Shown here: positions 44,189-52,852 of the stretch, piece after piece | Position numbering within the stretch: position 1 is the first letter of the stretch | How the letters are laid out: each line of letters starts with the position of its first letter | Source of the DNA: Corynebacterium uterequi | GTDB lineage: Bacteria > Actinomycetota > Actinomycetes > Mycobacteriales > Mycobacteriaceae | Direction: 5' to 3' | Assembly (NCBI RefSeq): GCF_001021065.1 | Contig: NZ_CP011546.1 | Coordinates: 372,001-436,000 of the forward strand | DNA length: 64,000 bases | The notes under the pieces: model-generated | The model's input: the letters and a program-made list of their open reading frames with translations, nothing else | Database searches by the model: none | What the model was told of the DNA's origin: nothing | Program-made: the position numbers and the translations under genes

Positions 44189-45319
44189 CTAGAACGTCAC
44201 GAGCGCTCCGGCGAGGCCGATGAGGGTGACGATGAGGGTGGACGTGGCCGCGAGGATGATGGGCTTGCCGCCGATGGTGCGCAGTTCCTTGAGGTTGACG
44301 CCGCATCCGAGCGCGAACATGGCCATGGCCAGCAGCACCGACTGGGCGAACTTCGCCACGCTGTAGGCCACCTCGGGCAGAACGCCGACGTAGCGGTCGA
44401 TGGAGGCGATGACCACCATGCCGATGAAGCCGGCGACGAAGCCGGGCATGAGGGCGGGCTTGGCCTCGCCGGCGTCGGTGTTGGTGCGGCTGAGGTACGC
44501 GCCGAGGCCGATGATGACCACGGCCAGCAGGATGACGCGGGACAGCTTGGTGATGACGGCGATTTTCATCGCCGGCGAGGAGGCGTCGCCGAGGGTGCCG
44601 GCGGCGGCCACGACCTGGGCGACCTCGTGGATGCTGGCGCCGGCCCACGCGCCGATAGCCTCTTCGGACAGGCCGAGGGCGGCGCCGAGCGCCGGAATGA
44701 GCGGGATCATGGCGGTACCGAAGGCGACGACGAGCGCCAGGCCGGCGGCTACCTGGGCCTTCGAGCCCTTGATGATGGTCTGGGCCCCGGCGATGGCGGC
44801 GGCGCCGCAGATGGAGAAGCCGCAGGCGATGAGCATGACGAGTCGGGGCTCGATGCCCATGGCCTTGCCGATGGCGATGGTGGCGACGACGCCGATGCCG
44901 ACGACGGCCGCGACGGTGAGCAGCATGGGCACGCCGAGGGCGAGGACGTCGGAGACGACGACCTGGAGGCCGAGCAGGACGATGCCGGCTCGCAGCAGGT
45001 GCTTGGCGGCGAAGCCCACGCCTTCGTGGCCTCGGGCGAAGACGCCGGTGGTGTTGGCGAGGACGGCCCCAAGCACGATGGCGGCGAGCATGACCGACAT
45101 GGCGGGGATGAGCCGGTTGATGCCGAGGGCGATACCGGTGCCGGCGACGCAGAGCAGGATTCCGGGGATGAGCCGCAGGACGTGGGCGGCGAATCCGGGC
45201 CGGGGCTGCTGGTGGGTTTGCACGACGTTGTCCGCACCGTTATGGGGGATCAGCTCGGTGTCATCGGCGGCAGCGGTGTTGGGATCGGGCATAGCGGGGG
45301 TAATGGGTGTATCGGGCAT
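44189..45319 (-). CDS. YeiH/PSE-type putative sulfate exporter family protein
   Basis: 376-aa membrane protein with about eleven TM helices of the YeiH (UPF0324) family. Conserved segments include IACGFSICGAAAIAGAQTII, WAGASIHEVAQVVAAAGTLG and ALGCGVNLKELRTIGGKP. A hydrophilic N-terminal tail of about 40 residues precedes the first helix. The start at 45319 (MPDTPITPAMPDPN) is preferred; an in-frame ATG at 45355 overlaps the promoter. It is divergent from a LysR gene that probably controls it. The transported ligand is not established for most members. Confidence 0.88.
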   Translation of the reverse strand: MPDTPITPAMPDPNTAAADDTELIPHNGADNVVQTHQQPRPGFAAHVLRLIPGILLCVAGTGIALGINRLIPAMSVMLAAIVLGAVLANTTGVFARGHEGVGFAAKHLLRAGIVLLGLQVVVSDVLALGVPMLLTVAAVVGIGVVATIAIGKAMGIEPRLVMLIACGFSICGAAAIAGAQTIIKGSKAQVAAGLALVVAFGTAMIPLIPALGAALGLSEEAIGAWAGASIHEVAQVVAAAGTLGDASSPAMKIAVITKLSRVILLAVVIIGLGAYLSRTNTDAGEAKPALMPGFVAGFIGMVVIASIDRYVGVLPEVAYSVAKFAQSVLLAMAMFALGCGVNLKELRTIGGKPIILAATSTLIVTLIGLAGALVTF

Positions 45320-45365
45320 AGGCACGCTTAAAAGTGTGACGATCGATGTAAGCAAAGGGAAGACT

Positions 45366-45380
45366 CGCTATGCCATAGCG
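45366..45380. promoter_or_regulatory. Palindromic operator between exporter and LysR genes
   Basis: CGCTATGCCATAGCG is a 15-bp dyad with a single central base. It lies 15 bp before the LysR start codon and about 46 bp before the exporter start. LysR-type regulators bind dyads in such divergent gaps and regulate both genes. Confidence 0.55.
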
Positions 45381-45395
45381 TTATATCATTCCTAC

Positions 45396-46328
45396 ATGAC
45401 TCCTGAGGTGGACCTGCGGATGCTGCGATTAGTGACGCTCATCGAATCAACGGGGTCGCTCACCCTGGCCGCCGCCCAGCTCGGGCTTGCGCAATCCAAC
45501 GCCTCCCGCTCGCTGGGCCGATGGGAACGCCAGCTGGGCTTTCGCCTGGTGGAACGCTCGCCGCGCGGGTCCGTCTTGAGCGAAAAGGGCAAGCTGCTCG
45601 CCGCGTGGGCGCTGCCGGTGCTCGACGGCGTGGACGAGTTCCACCGCGCCGTCACCTCTTTGACCATCGAGGCGGGAAGCCAACTCGTCGTCGGCGCCAG
45701 TCAGACCGTCGCCGAGTTCTTAGCCCCCGGGTGGCTCGGCACCTACCACGCAGACCACCCGGAGGTCTCCGTCCAGCTGCGAGCGGCGAACTCTGCCGAT
45801 ACCCTCACCGCGGTGCGGGAATCCCGCGTGGACATTGGCTTCATCGAGTCTCCCGTCGACGTGCCCGATCTCAGCACCCGCGGCGTGGTCACCGACCAGC
45901 TGCGGGTCATCGTCGCCCCCACTCACCCGTGGGCTAGGCGCAGCCGCGGGATTTCCGTGGCCGAGCTCGCCGCTGAGCCGCTGGTCATGCGGGAAGCCGG
46001 CTCCGGAACCCGCATCGCCTTCGAGCAGGCCATGGCCACCGCCGACGTCAAGGACGTGGCCTCCCCGGCGCTGGAGGTGAGCTCGAACGCCGCGGTCGTC
46101 GGCTCGGTGGTCGCCGGCGTCGGCCCGGCGGTGCTCAGCGAGTTTGTCATCGCCCACCCGGTGCGCTCGCAGTCGGTGGTGATCGTCGACGTCGTGGGGC
46201 TGACCATCACCCGCACCATCCGCGCCGTGTGGGCCCCAGCGCTCTCGCCGCCGTCGCGGGATTTTCTCCGCACAGCCTTGCGCGCATCTCGCCTCCCCAG
46301 GCCTGGTCAGCCTAGTAGATTGAGATAA
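45396..46328 (+). CDS. LysR-type transcriptional regulator
   Basis: 310 aa. The N-terminal winged HTH reads RMLRLVTLIESTGSLTLAAA, then QLGLAQSNASRSLGRWERQL, and a type-2 periplasmic-binding-like effector domain follows (SQLVVGASQTVAEFLAPGWL; PLVMREAGSGTR). The arrangement next to a YeiH gene recalls the LysR-YeiH pairing seen in other bacteria. The start ATG gives MTPEVDLRMLRL. Confidence 0.92.
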   Translation: MTPEVDLRMLRLVTLIESTGSLTLAAAQLGLAQSNASRSLGRWERQLGFRLVERSPRGSVLSEKGKLLAAWALPVLDGVDEFHRAVTSLTIEAGSQLVVGASQTVAEFLAPGWLGTYHADHPEVSVQLRAANSADTLTAVRESRVDIGFIESPVDVPDLSTRGVVTDQLRVIVAPTHPWARRSRGISVAELAAEPLVMREAGSGTRIAFEQAMATADVKDVASPALEVSSNAAVVGSVVAGVGPAVLSEFVIAHPVRSQSVVIVDVVGLTITRTIRAVWAPALSPPSRDFLRTALRASRLPRPGQPSRLR

Positions 46329-46363
46329 AGGAATATTTCCGCCGTCGACGCGAAGGAGAACCC

Positions 46364-48541
46364 ATGACCGCGGACACCACCCCGCCTCAACCCTGGATGG
46401 ACACCACGAAATCGCCGCGGGAGCGCGCGGAGTTACTCGTCGCCGAGATGACGCTGGAGCAGAAAGTAGACCAGCTCGGCGGGGCGATGACCACCATCAA
46501 CCCCTACAACATCGACATGGCAGACTTCGACGTCGACCAGTTCAATGTCTGGCGCCACGCCGATCCCATCGACGAGCTCAGCATTCCGCGGCTGAACATC
46601 ACCAACGGCCCCGTCGGCGTGGGCATGGGCGACGGGGTGCCGTCGCCGCCAGCCACGGCCCTGCCCGCCACCCTGGGCCTGGCCGCCACCTTCGATAAGA
46701 ACCTTGCCCGCCGCTACGGCGCCTTCATGGGTAAGGAGACCCGCGCCCTGGGCCAGCACCTGCTCGAAGCCCCCGGCATGTGCCTGGCGCGCATCACCAC
46801 CGGCGGGCGCAACTTCGAGTACTTCTCCGAGGATCCGTACCTGTCCGGCGTGATGGGCGCGGAGGTCACCCAGGGCATCCAGTCCAACGGCATCATCGCC
46901 GAGGCGAAGCACTACGCGCTCAACGACGAGGAGGAGCAGCGCTTCCGCTACGACGTCCGCGCCGACGAACACGTCATGCGCGAGCTGTACCTCCTGCCCT
47001 TTGAGATGACCGTCAAGGACGGCGACGTCGCCTGCATCATGGGCTCCTACCAGCGCATTAACGGCACCTACGGCTGCGAGAACTACTGGCTGCTCACCCA
47101 GGTCCTGCGCGAGCAGTGGGGCTTTGAGGGCTATGTGCAATCGGACTTCTGGGCCGTGCGCTCGACGGCGCAGTCGCTCAACGCCGGCCTGGACCACGAG
47201 ATGCCGGACCACAACTGGATGAACATGGAGTCCATCCAGCACGCCCTGGACCAGCGGATCCTCGAGATGGCCACCATCGACCGCGCGCTGGTGCGCCGCT
47301 ACACCCAGATGTTCCGCTTCGGGCAGTTCGACGAGGTCTTCGACAAGACCGGCATCGACATCCCGGCTGGCTCCGCCTTCGCCCGCGAGGCCGCCGCCGA
47401 GGTCATCGTCCTGCTCAAGAACGAACAGCAGCTGCTGCCGCTTACCCCCCAGGATTCGGGTTCCATCCTCATCGTCGGCATCGATGACTTCGCCAACCAG
47501 ATCTGCAACTGCGGCGGCGGCTCGTCGCAGGTCATCCCCACCAAGCCGGTCGTCCCGGCCGAGGGCCTGCGCGACGTGCTCGCCGAGCTCGGCGCCGACA
47601 ACACCGTGGAGGTCTTCACCGTCGCCGATGACATGTCGAACCTTGCCGAGGCCGCCGAGGCCGCGGCGTCGGCCGGCACCGTGCTCATCATGGCCGGCCT
47701 GGTCACCACCGAAGGCGCGGACCAGAAGGACATGAACCTGCCGAAGCACCAGAACGAGCTCATCGACGCCCTCGCCGGGGTTAACCCGCGTACCGTCGTC
47801 GTGCTCAAGGACGGCGACCCGGTGCTCATGCCCTGGCTGGACAAGGCCCACACCCTCCTGGAGTGCTTCAACCAGGGCCAGGAGGACGGCCACGCCGTCG
47901 CCGATGTGCTCTTCGGCAACCACAACCCCGCCGCCAAGCTGCCCATGACCTATCCGGTCAGCGAGGACGACACCTGTTACGCGGGTAACCCGTCGCGCTA
48001 CCCGGGCGTCGACGAAGGCGCCGGCTACCCCGTCATGCGCTACTCCGAGGGCCTGGAAATGGGCTACCGCTGGTACCAGGCTCAGGACATCACCCCGATG
48101 TTCGAGTTCGGCTACGGCCTGAGCTACACCACCTTCGCCCTGAACAACCTCGACGTTGCGGCCGAGGGCGTGCGCAGCGGCGTCGAGGAGACCTGGTCCA
48201 CCGCCGGGCGCGAGCCGGGCACCGTGGCCGGAACCGTCACCGTGAGCGTGGACGTCACCAACACCGGCGACCGCGCCGGCGCCGAAGTGGTCCAGGTCTA
48301 CGCCGAGATCCCGGTTGCTGGCCAGCCGCCGCGTCGCCTCGTCGGATTCGACAAGGTTCACGTGAAACCAGGCGAGACCGCCACCGCCGTCGTGAAGCTT
48401 GAGCTCAATTCTGCCTCCCACCCCTTCGGCGTGTGGGACGCCAACGCCCAGTCCTTCGCAGTGCGACCCGGCACCTACACCCTGCACGTCGGCACGTCCT
48501 CGGCGAACACCCCGTTCAGTGCTACCGTCGAGGTGAAGTAG
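46364..48541 (+). CDS. GH3 beta-glucosidase
   Basis: 725-aa glycoside hydrolase family 3 enzyme. The N-terminal barrel has the nucleophile Asp in YVQSDFWAVR and the EAKHYALNDEEEQRFRYD substrate-site motif. The alpha/beta sandwich domain reads VIVLLKNEQQLLPL, and the C-terminal fibronectin-III-like domain reads VTVSVDVTNTGDRAGAEVVQ. No signal peptide was found, so it should hydrolyse imported beta-glucosides in the cytoplasm. GAAGGAGA precedes the ATG. No dedicated transporter is adjacent. Confidence 0.94.
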   Translation: MTADTTPPQPWMDTTKSPRERAELLVAEMTLEQKVDQLGGAMTTINPYNIDMADFDVDQFNVWRHADPIDELSIPRLNITNGPVGVGMGDGVPSPPATALPATLGLAATFDKNLARRYGAFMGKETRALGQHLLEAPGMCLARITTGGRNFEYFSEDPYLSGVMGAEVTQGIQSNGIIAEAKHYALNDEEEQRFRYDVRADEHVMRELYLLPFEMTVKDGDVACIMGSYQRINGTYGCENYWLLTQVLREQWGFEGYVQSDFWAVRSTAQSLNAGLDHEMPDHNWMNMESIQHALDQRILEMATIDRALVRRYTQMFRFGQFDEVFDKTGIDIPAGSAFAREAAAEVIVLLKNEQQLLPLTPQDSGSILIVGIDDFANQICNCGGGSSQVIPTKPVVPAEGLRDVLAELGADNTVEVFTVADDMSNLAEAAEAAASAGTVLIMAGLVTTEGADQKDMNLPKHQNELIDALAGVNPRTVVVLKDGDPVLMPWLDKAHTLLECFNQGQEDGHAVADVLFGNHNPAAKLPMTYPVSEDDTCYAGNPSRYPGVDEGAGYPVMRYSEGLEMGYRWYQAQDITPMFEFGYGLSYTTFALNNLDVAAEGVRSGVEETWSTAGREPGTVAGTVTVSVDVTNTGDRAGAEVVQVYAEIPVAGQPPRRLVGFDKVHVKPGETATAVVKLELNSASHPFGVWDANAQSFAVRPGTYTLHVGTSSANTPFSATVEVK

Positions 48542-48569
48542 GCACAACCACTGGAGCGGCCGGAGGGCA

Positions 48570-49088
48570 ATGATGGGCGAGCGTCGTATTGGAACTAACG
48601 AGCGCTCCACCGCCATAGAGCGGCTGGGTACGTACTTCGCCGACGGTTACCTCACCGCCGAGGAGTTCGACGAGCGCTCGTCTCGCGCGGCGGTCGCTGT
48701 GTGGGACGCGGACCTCGACGCGCTCTTTGCCGACCTGCCTGCCGAACCAGCCACCTCCACAGCCATCGCCGTGGCTGACCCGACGTCGGCTCGCGCCGCC
48801 AAGGAGCTGGATTCTCTGCTCGTCAAAGGCAAGATCCTTAAGGCCGTGGATTGCCTCGCTAGCGTGTGCGGCTTCACCCTTCTCATGTTGGGCTTGTTCG
48901 TGTACGACTGGACTTGGTTCTGGGTACCGTTCGTCGCGGCCAGCGCGGTGCCGATCGGCGCACGGCTCCTGTTGGGCGTGGGCAAAAGCGAGGAAAAGGT
49001 GTACAACGACGTCATTGAAAGGGAACGGAAGGTGCGTGCGGCGCGGCTGGAGCACGCCGCTCAACGACGCCGAGAGCTCGGCGCCTAG
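48570..49088 (+). CDS. DUF1707 domain membrane protein
   Basis: 172 aa (171 from the second ATG). The DUF1707 motif is near the start (RIGTNERSTAIERLGTYFADGYLTAEEFDERSS..A..A), which in many actinobacterial proteins precedes membrane segments. Two TM helices lie at about residues 105-125 and 128-148, with a basic helical C-terminus. GGAGGG precedes the start. The function is unknown. Confidence 0.85.
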   Translation: MMGERRIGTNERSTAIERLGTYFADGYLTAEEFDERSSRAAVAVWDADLDALFADLPAEPATSTAIAVADPTSARAAKELDSLLVKGKILKAVDCLASVCGFTLLMLGLFVYDWTWFWVPFVAASAVPIGARLLLGVGKSEEKVYNDVIERERKVRAARLEHAAQRRRELGA

Positions 49089-49127
49089 TTTCCCGCAGCT
49101 CGCACCCGGGCTGGCATAATCAGCCCC

Positions 49128-50471
49128 ATGACTCGACTGTTTGGAACTGACGGCGTTCGCGGCCTGGCGAACAAGACCCTCACCGCCCCGCTGGCGATGC
49201 GCCTCGGCGCGGCCGCCGCGGATGTGCTCACCCGCGGCCGGCGGTCCCACAAACGCCGCCCGACCGCGCTCATCGGGCGCGACCCACGAGTCTCCGGAGA
49301 GATGCTCGCCGCGGCCATGTCCGCCGGCATGGCGTCCCGCGGCATCGACGTCCTGCGGGTGGGGGTCATGCCCACCCCCGGCCTGGCCTATCTCACCGAT
49401 TCCTACGGCGCCGACATCGGCGTCATGATCTCCGCCTCCCACAACCCCATGCCGGACAACGGCATTAAGTTCTTCTCCGCCGGCGGGCACAAGCTACCCG
49501 ACGCCGTGGAGGACGAGATCGAAGCCGCCATGAACTCGCTCACCCCCGAAGGGCCCACTGGCACCGCCATCGGCCGCATTATTGAGGAAGCCCCCGACGG
49601 CCGCCAGCGCTACCTCGACCACCTCGCGGCGTCCATGCAGACCAGCCTCAGCGGCATCAAGGTCGTGGTGGACACGGCCAACGGTGCGGCGTCGGCCGTG
49701 GCCCCGCTGGCCTACCAGGCCGCCGGCGCCGAGGTCATCCCCATCTTCAACAAGCCCAACACGTACAACATCAACGACAACTGCGGATCCACCCACATGG
49801 AGGCCATCCGACGCGCCGTCGTCGAGCACGGCGCCGACCTGGGCCTGGCCCATGACGGCGACGCCGACCGCTGCCTCGCCGTGGACGCCGACGGCAACGT
49901 CGTCGACGGTGACCAGATCATGGCCATCCTCGCCGTCGGCTTCAAGGCCGACAACGACCTGCGCCACAACACCCTCGTCACCACGGTGATGAGCAACCTG
50001 GGGCTCAAGCTCGCCATGCAGCGCGAGGGCATCAACATCGTCGAGACCAAGGTGGGCGACCGCTACGTCCTCGAAGAGATCAACCGCGGCGGGTTCGCCC
50101 TCGGCGGCGAGCAGTCCGGCCACGTCATCATCCCCGAGTTCGGCACTACCGGCGATGGCACCCTCACCGGCCTGCACCTCATGCAGCGCATGGCCAAGAC
50201 CGGCAAGACCCTGGCGGAACTCGCCAGCGTCATGACCGTGCTTCCCCAGGTGCTCATCAACGTCCCCGTGTCCGACAAGTCCGCCATCCTCGCCAGCGAC
50301 GCCGTCGCCACCGCGAAGCAGGAGGCCGAGGCGGAACTGGGAGACGCCGGCCGCGTGCTGCTGCGCCCGTCGGGCACCGAAGAGCTCTTCCGCGTCATGG
50401 TCGAAGCCGCGGACAAGGAACTCGCCCGCAAGGTCGCCGGGCGCATCGCCGCCGTCGTCACCGCCGTGTAA
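49128..50471 (+). CDS. glmM: Phosphoglucosamine mutase
   Basis: 447-aa GlmM, converting glucosamine-6-P to glucosamine-1-P for UDP-GlcNAc. The active-site Ser is in [16 protein letters not shown], the metal loop is [11 protein letters not shown], the sugar loop is GGEQSGH and the phosphate loop is [13 protein letters not shown]. It normally follows rpsI in this order; about 8 kb lies between them here. A short AGCCCC/GGGGCT hairpin follows the gene (50474-50488). Confidence 0.97.
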   Translation: MTRLFGTDGVRGLANKTLTAPLAMRLGAAAADVLTRGRRSHKRRPTALIGRDPRVSGEMLAAAMSAGMASRGIDVLRVGVMPTPGLAYLTDSYGADIGVMISASHNPMPDNGIKFFSAGGHKLPDAVEDEIEAAMNSLTPEGPTGTAIGRIIEEAPDGRQRYLDHLAASMQTSLSGIKVVVDTANGAASAVAPLAYQAAGAEVIPIFNKPNTYNINDNCGSTHMEAIRRAVVEHGADLGLAHDGDADRCLAVDADGNVVDGDQIMAILAVGFKADNDLRHNTLVTTVMSNLGLKLAMQREGINIVETKVGDRYVLEEINRGGFALGGEQSGHVIIPEFGTTGDGTLTGLHLMQRMAKTGKTLAELASVMTVLPQVLINVPVSDKSAILASDAVATAKQEAEAELGDAGRVLLRPSGTEELFRVMVEAADKELARKVAGRIAAVVTAV

Positions 50472-50573
50472 ATAGCCCCATCGGGGCTGGTTAAAGCATG
50501 AGGGAACCGAACAGCGACGGTTGCGGTCTAAGGAGTTAGTACCGTTACCGACCCCTTAATAAGGAGTGACCCC

Positions 50574-50888
50574 ATGCCCAGCCATGTCCACGTTGACACC
50601 GAGCTAGCACAGCAGCGCCTGCGCGAACTCGCTGAACAGGCTCGCAGCCTAGAGCAGCACCGGCGGGCTCATCCGCCGGAACTGCCCGCCACCAGCGTCG
50701 GCGAGGGCTTTGAATTCCTCGGCCGTCGCCTCCAGGCCGGCGTTGAGGCGCTGCACGACGCCGGCGTGCGCCGGCTGCGCGACATCGCTGAAGAACACGA
50801 GGCGGCGCTGACGGTGGTGTACCGCCTCGACGAGCAAGACGCGGCGACGTCCGCGCTCCTTCGCCGCGCCGGGGAGCGGTGGGCATGA
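50574..50888 (+). CDS. EspC-like small helical protein
   Basis: 104 aa with no cysteines and almost entirely helical. It starts MPSHVHVDTELAQQRLRELA, with a second long helix (FEFLGRRLQAGVEALHDAGV and onwards to DEQDAATSALLRRAGERWA). The V-x-VD start and two-helix layout resemble the ESX-associated EspC/DUF2580 group of small proteins. Its stop overlaps the next ATG by 4 bases. TAAGGAG precedes the ATG. The family call is tentative. Confidence 0.6.
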   Translation: MPSHVHVDTELAQQRLRELAEQARSLEQHRRAHPPELPATSVGEGFEFLGRRLQAGVEALHDAGVRRLRDIAEEHEAALTVVYRLDEQDAATSALLRRAGERWA

Positions 50889-51748
50889 ACGTCGACACAC
50901 ACCTGCCGGTCTTCGACGCCTTCGACGACGCCGTTGCCACCTTCGCCGCGGTAGCCGGGGACGCCTTCCCCGCCCTGGAGCTGCCGATCAACGCCGTGCG
51001 CACGGCGTTTTCCACCATCGAGGGACTCGACCCGGAGGTGTTGGTGACAGCGGTGGCCGACGCCACCGGCATCGGCCAAGACGACCTGGCGACGGACCGC
51101 TGGCGTGACACCGCCACCACCGTCCTGCCCGGTGTGGCCGAGGGCGTGCTCAGCCAGGGGCTGGTGGACGCTCTGGCGGGCTACGAGAGCGAGCGCGCCC
51201 AGGCCCACGACCTGCACGCGAGCGCCACCGACTGCGCGGAGGTTCTCACGGGACTGAACCGCGACTGCACCGAAGCCGTGGTGGAGACCCTCGAGGCGGC
51301 GACGGCACTGGTGCGCTCCCTCGCGGGTGTGCTCAGCGCCGTGATCGGCGCGGCGGCCGTCGTCGCACCGCCGCTGGCGGGGCTGCTCAAGGCCGGGATT
51401 GAACAAGGCAGCGCGGTGATCGCCAAGACCTTGGAGGTGGGAGTGGGGATCTGCACGGACCGGGACGTTGCCGTGGCCGGCTGTCTGGAGCAGCTGGCGA
51501 CGATGCTGGAACAACACGGCCAGGCTCCGGCCGCCGCGGCGGCGTCGGTTGCGTCGGCTGCGTCGATGCCGGCGGCCGCGGGGCCGGCGGCCGTGGAGCC
51601 TTCCGTGGAGACGCCACCCGGCGCGGTAGCCCCACCGCCACCTACACCTGCACCCGAACCCGCGCCGGCGCCAGCCAGTGAGCCGACGGATACCGCCTCA
51701 TCTGCTACCTCCGGGGCGGGCACAGCATGGAAGGCGGGCACGTGGTGA
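50885..51748 (+). CDS. Helical protein with Pro/Ala-rich tail, possibly T7SS-related
   Basis: 287-aa protein. Long amphipathic helices over residues 1-150 (FDAFDDAVATFAAVAGDAFP; ESERAQAHDLHASATDCAEV), a hydrophobic segment near 135-165 (SLAGVLSAVIGAAAVVAPPL) and a low-complexity C-terminus rich in Ala, Pro and Glu (PPPTPAPEPAPAPASEPTD). The architecture recalls large helical T7SS substrates. It has two-way overlaps with its neighbours, so the three genes are one operon. The function is unknown. Confidence 0.6.
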   Translation: MNVDTHLPVFDAFDDAVATFAAVAGDAFPALELPINAVRTAFSTIEGLDPEVLVTAVADATGIGQDDLATDRWRDTATTVLPGVAEGVLSQGLVDALAGYESERAQAHDLHASATDCAEVLTGLNRDCTEAVVETLEAATALVRSLAGVLSAVIGAAAVVAPPLAGLLKAGIEQGSAVIAKTLEVGVGICTDRDVAVAGCLEQLATMLEQHGQAPAAAAASVASAASMPAAAGPAAVEPSVETPPGAVAPPPPTPAPEPAPAPASEPTDTASSATSGAGTAWKAGTW

Positions 51749-51966
51749 GCACCGAGTTTGATGCGTTCTTGCAGGAGTTTCGCCGCCGTACTGGTGAGCG
51801 CCTCTTAGAGTTTGAGAAGGTCCTGGCGGTGGCCCAGGCTGACGTCGAGCAGCACACCGAGCGGGCGCTGTCCGAGCTGGCTGCTCAACCGGCCGGGCGT
51901 GAGCGTCGCCCCGGGAACCGACCGCGGGGGCGTGGGCGGTCCATTTTGCGCTCGGAGCGCCACTAA
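51742..51966 (+). CDS. Small basic hypothetical protein
   Basis: 74 aa from GTG 51742, which follows GGAAGG by 7 bases. A helix (STEFDAFLQEFRRRTGERLL) leads into a very basic tail (RERRPGNRPRGRGRSILRSERH). It overlaps the previous gene's stop and ends convergently with the hydrolase gene at 51963. Probably the third member of the EspC-like operon; no function is recognised. Confidence 0.55.
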   Translation: MVSTEFDAFLQEFRRRTGERLLEFEKVLAVAQADVEQHTERALSELAAQPAGRERRPGNRPRGRGRSILRSERH

Positions 51967-52790
51967 GCGATCCGCTCCGCGAGTTCGTCGCGGGTGTAGC
52001 TAACGACCTTCTTCGCGCTCGCGTCCGGGTCGGAGAAGTTCGCGTAGGAGTTGTCCTGGGCGAGCTGGTGCAGCAGGAAGCCGGTGAGCAGGCCACGGAC
52101 GCGTTCCTGCCCGGCGGTCTGCGGCAGCCCGATGCCCACGGTGAGCTTCACCAGCGTGTCTTCCGTGAACCCTTGCTGGTTCATGCCGTCGACCTCGCGG
52201 AAGACCACGTCGGAGCCGAAGTGGTGAGCCAGCTTGGCGGGGTTGCCGGCGCCGAAGAGTTCGCCCTTCTGGGAGCCGATAATCAACCCGGGGGCGTCGA
52301 CGGCCGGGGCGGCGTCGTAGGCCGAGGGGGTGACGACGGCGGGGAAGAGGGCCGCTACGGCTTTCACGCGGTCGTTGTTCGCCGCGGTGAGCACCGCCGC
52401 GCCGCCGCCCATGCCGTGCCCGACGACGCCGAGCCGGCCGGGGTTGACGGTGGCGTTGCCGTGGCCGAGCTTGACGCCGGCGAGGATTTGGAGGGTGGAG
52501 TCTAGATCGGCGGCGAAACCGGCGTGGTCGGGGGAGAAGCCTCGCTCGGTGTCGGGGGCGCCGACGACGATTCCCCAGCTCGCGAGGTGGCGCAGGGTGG
52601 CGTGGTAATTCTTAACGGACTTAAGCCAGTCATGCCCAAAGGCGACCGCGGGTAGCCCGTCGCCCTCGGCGGGGGTGTAGACCTTACCCTCGATCCCGGC
52701 GTAGGCGAGGTCGCCGACGAGCACGCGGTGCGGGCCGCGCTTGGACAGTTTCGACAGGGGCTTATTCAAGTTCGGAGACACAGCCACCAC
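51963..52790 (-). CDS. Alpha/beta hydrolase, dienelactone hydrolase-like
   Basis: 275 aa. GVVGHGMGGGAAVLTAA carries the position of the nucleophile elbow (G-x-x-x-G), but with Gly where Ser is normal (GHGMGG), so catalysis in the usual way is doubtful. Other family segments are PAVAFGHDWLKSVKNYHATL and the Asp/oxyanion region GAPDTERGFSP. No signal peptide was seen. Conserved beside glmS, it may be a non-catalytic family member. Confidence 0.75.
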   Translation of the reverse strand: MVAVSPNLNKPLSKLSKRGPHRVLVGDLAYAGIEGKVYTPAEGDGLPAVAFGHDWLKSVKNYHATLRHLASWGIVVGAPDTERGFSPDHAGFAADLDSTLQILAGVKLGHGNATVNPGRLGVVGHGMGGGAAVLTAANNDRVKAVAALFPAVVTPSAYDAAPAVDAPGLIIGSQKGELFGAGNPAKLAHHFGSDVVFREVDGMNQQGFTEDTLVKLTVGIGLPQTAGQERVRGLLTGFLLHQLAQDNSYANFSDPDASAKKVVSYTRDELAERIA

Positions 52791-52852
52791 GATAGTGGAT
52801 AAGTCCTGCGATAACTCCCTACAGCCGTGATGCGTCGTTTATTGTGGTGCCC

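Noticed and set aside
44027..45331. 434-codon plus-strand frame
   Set aside because: Antisense to the YeiH-type exporter; Asp/Gly/His-rich shadow composition. Only its first 34 codons match ISL3 and these are reported as a fragment.
46433..48616. 727-codon minus-strand frame
   Set aside because: Shadow of the GH3 beta-glucosidase gene with no recognisable domain.
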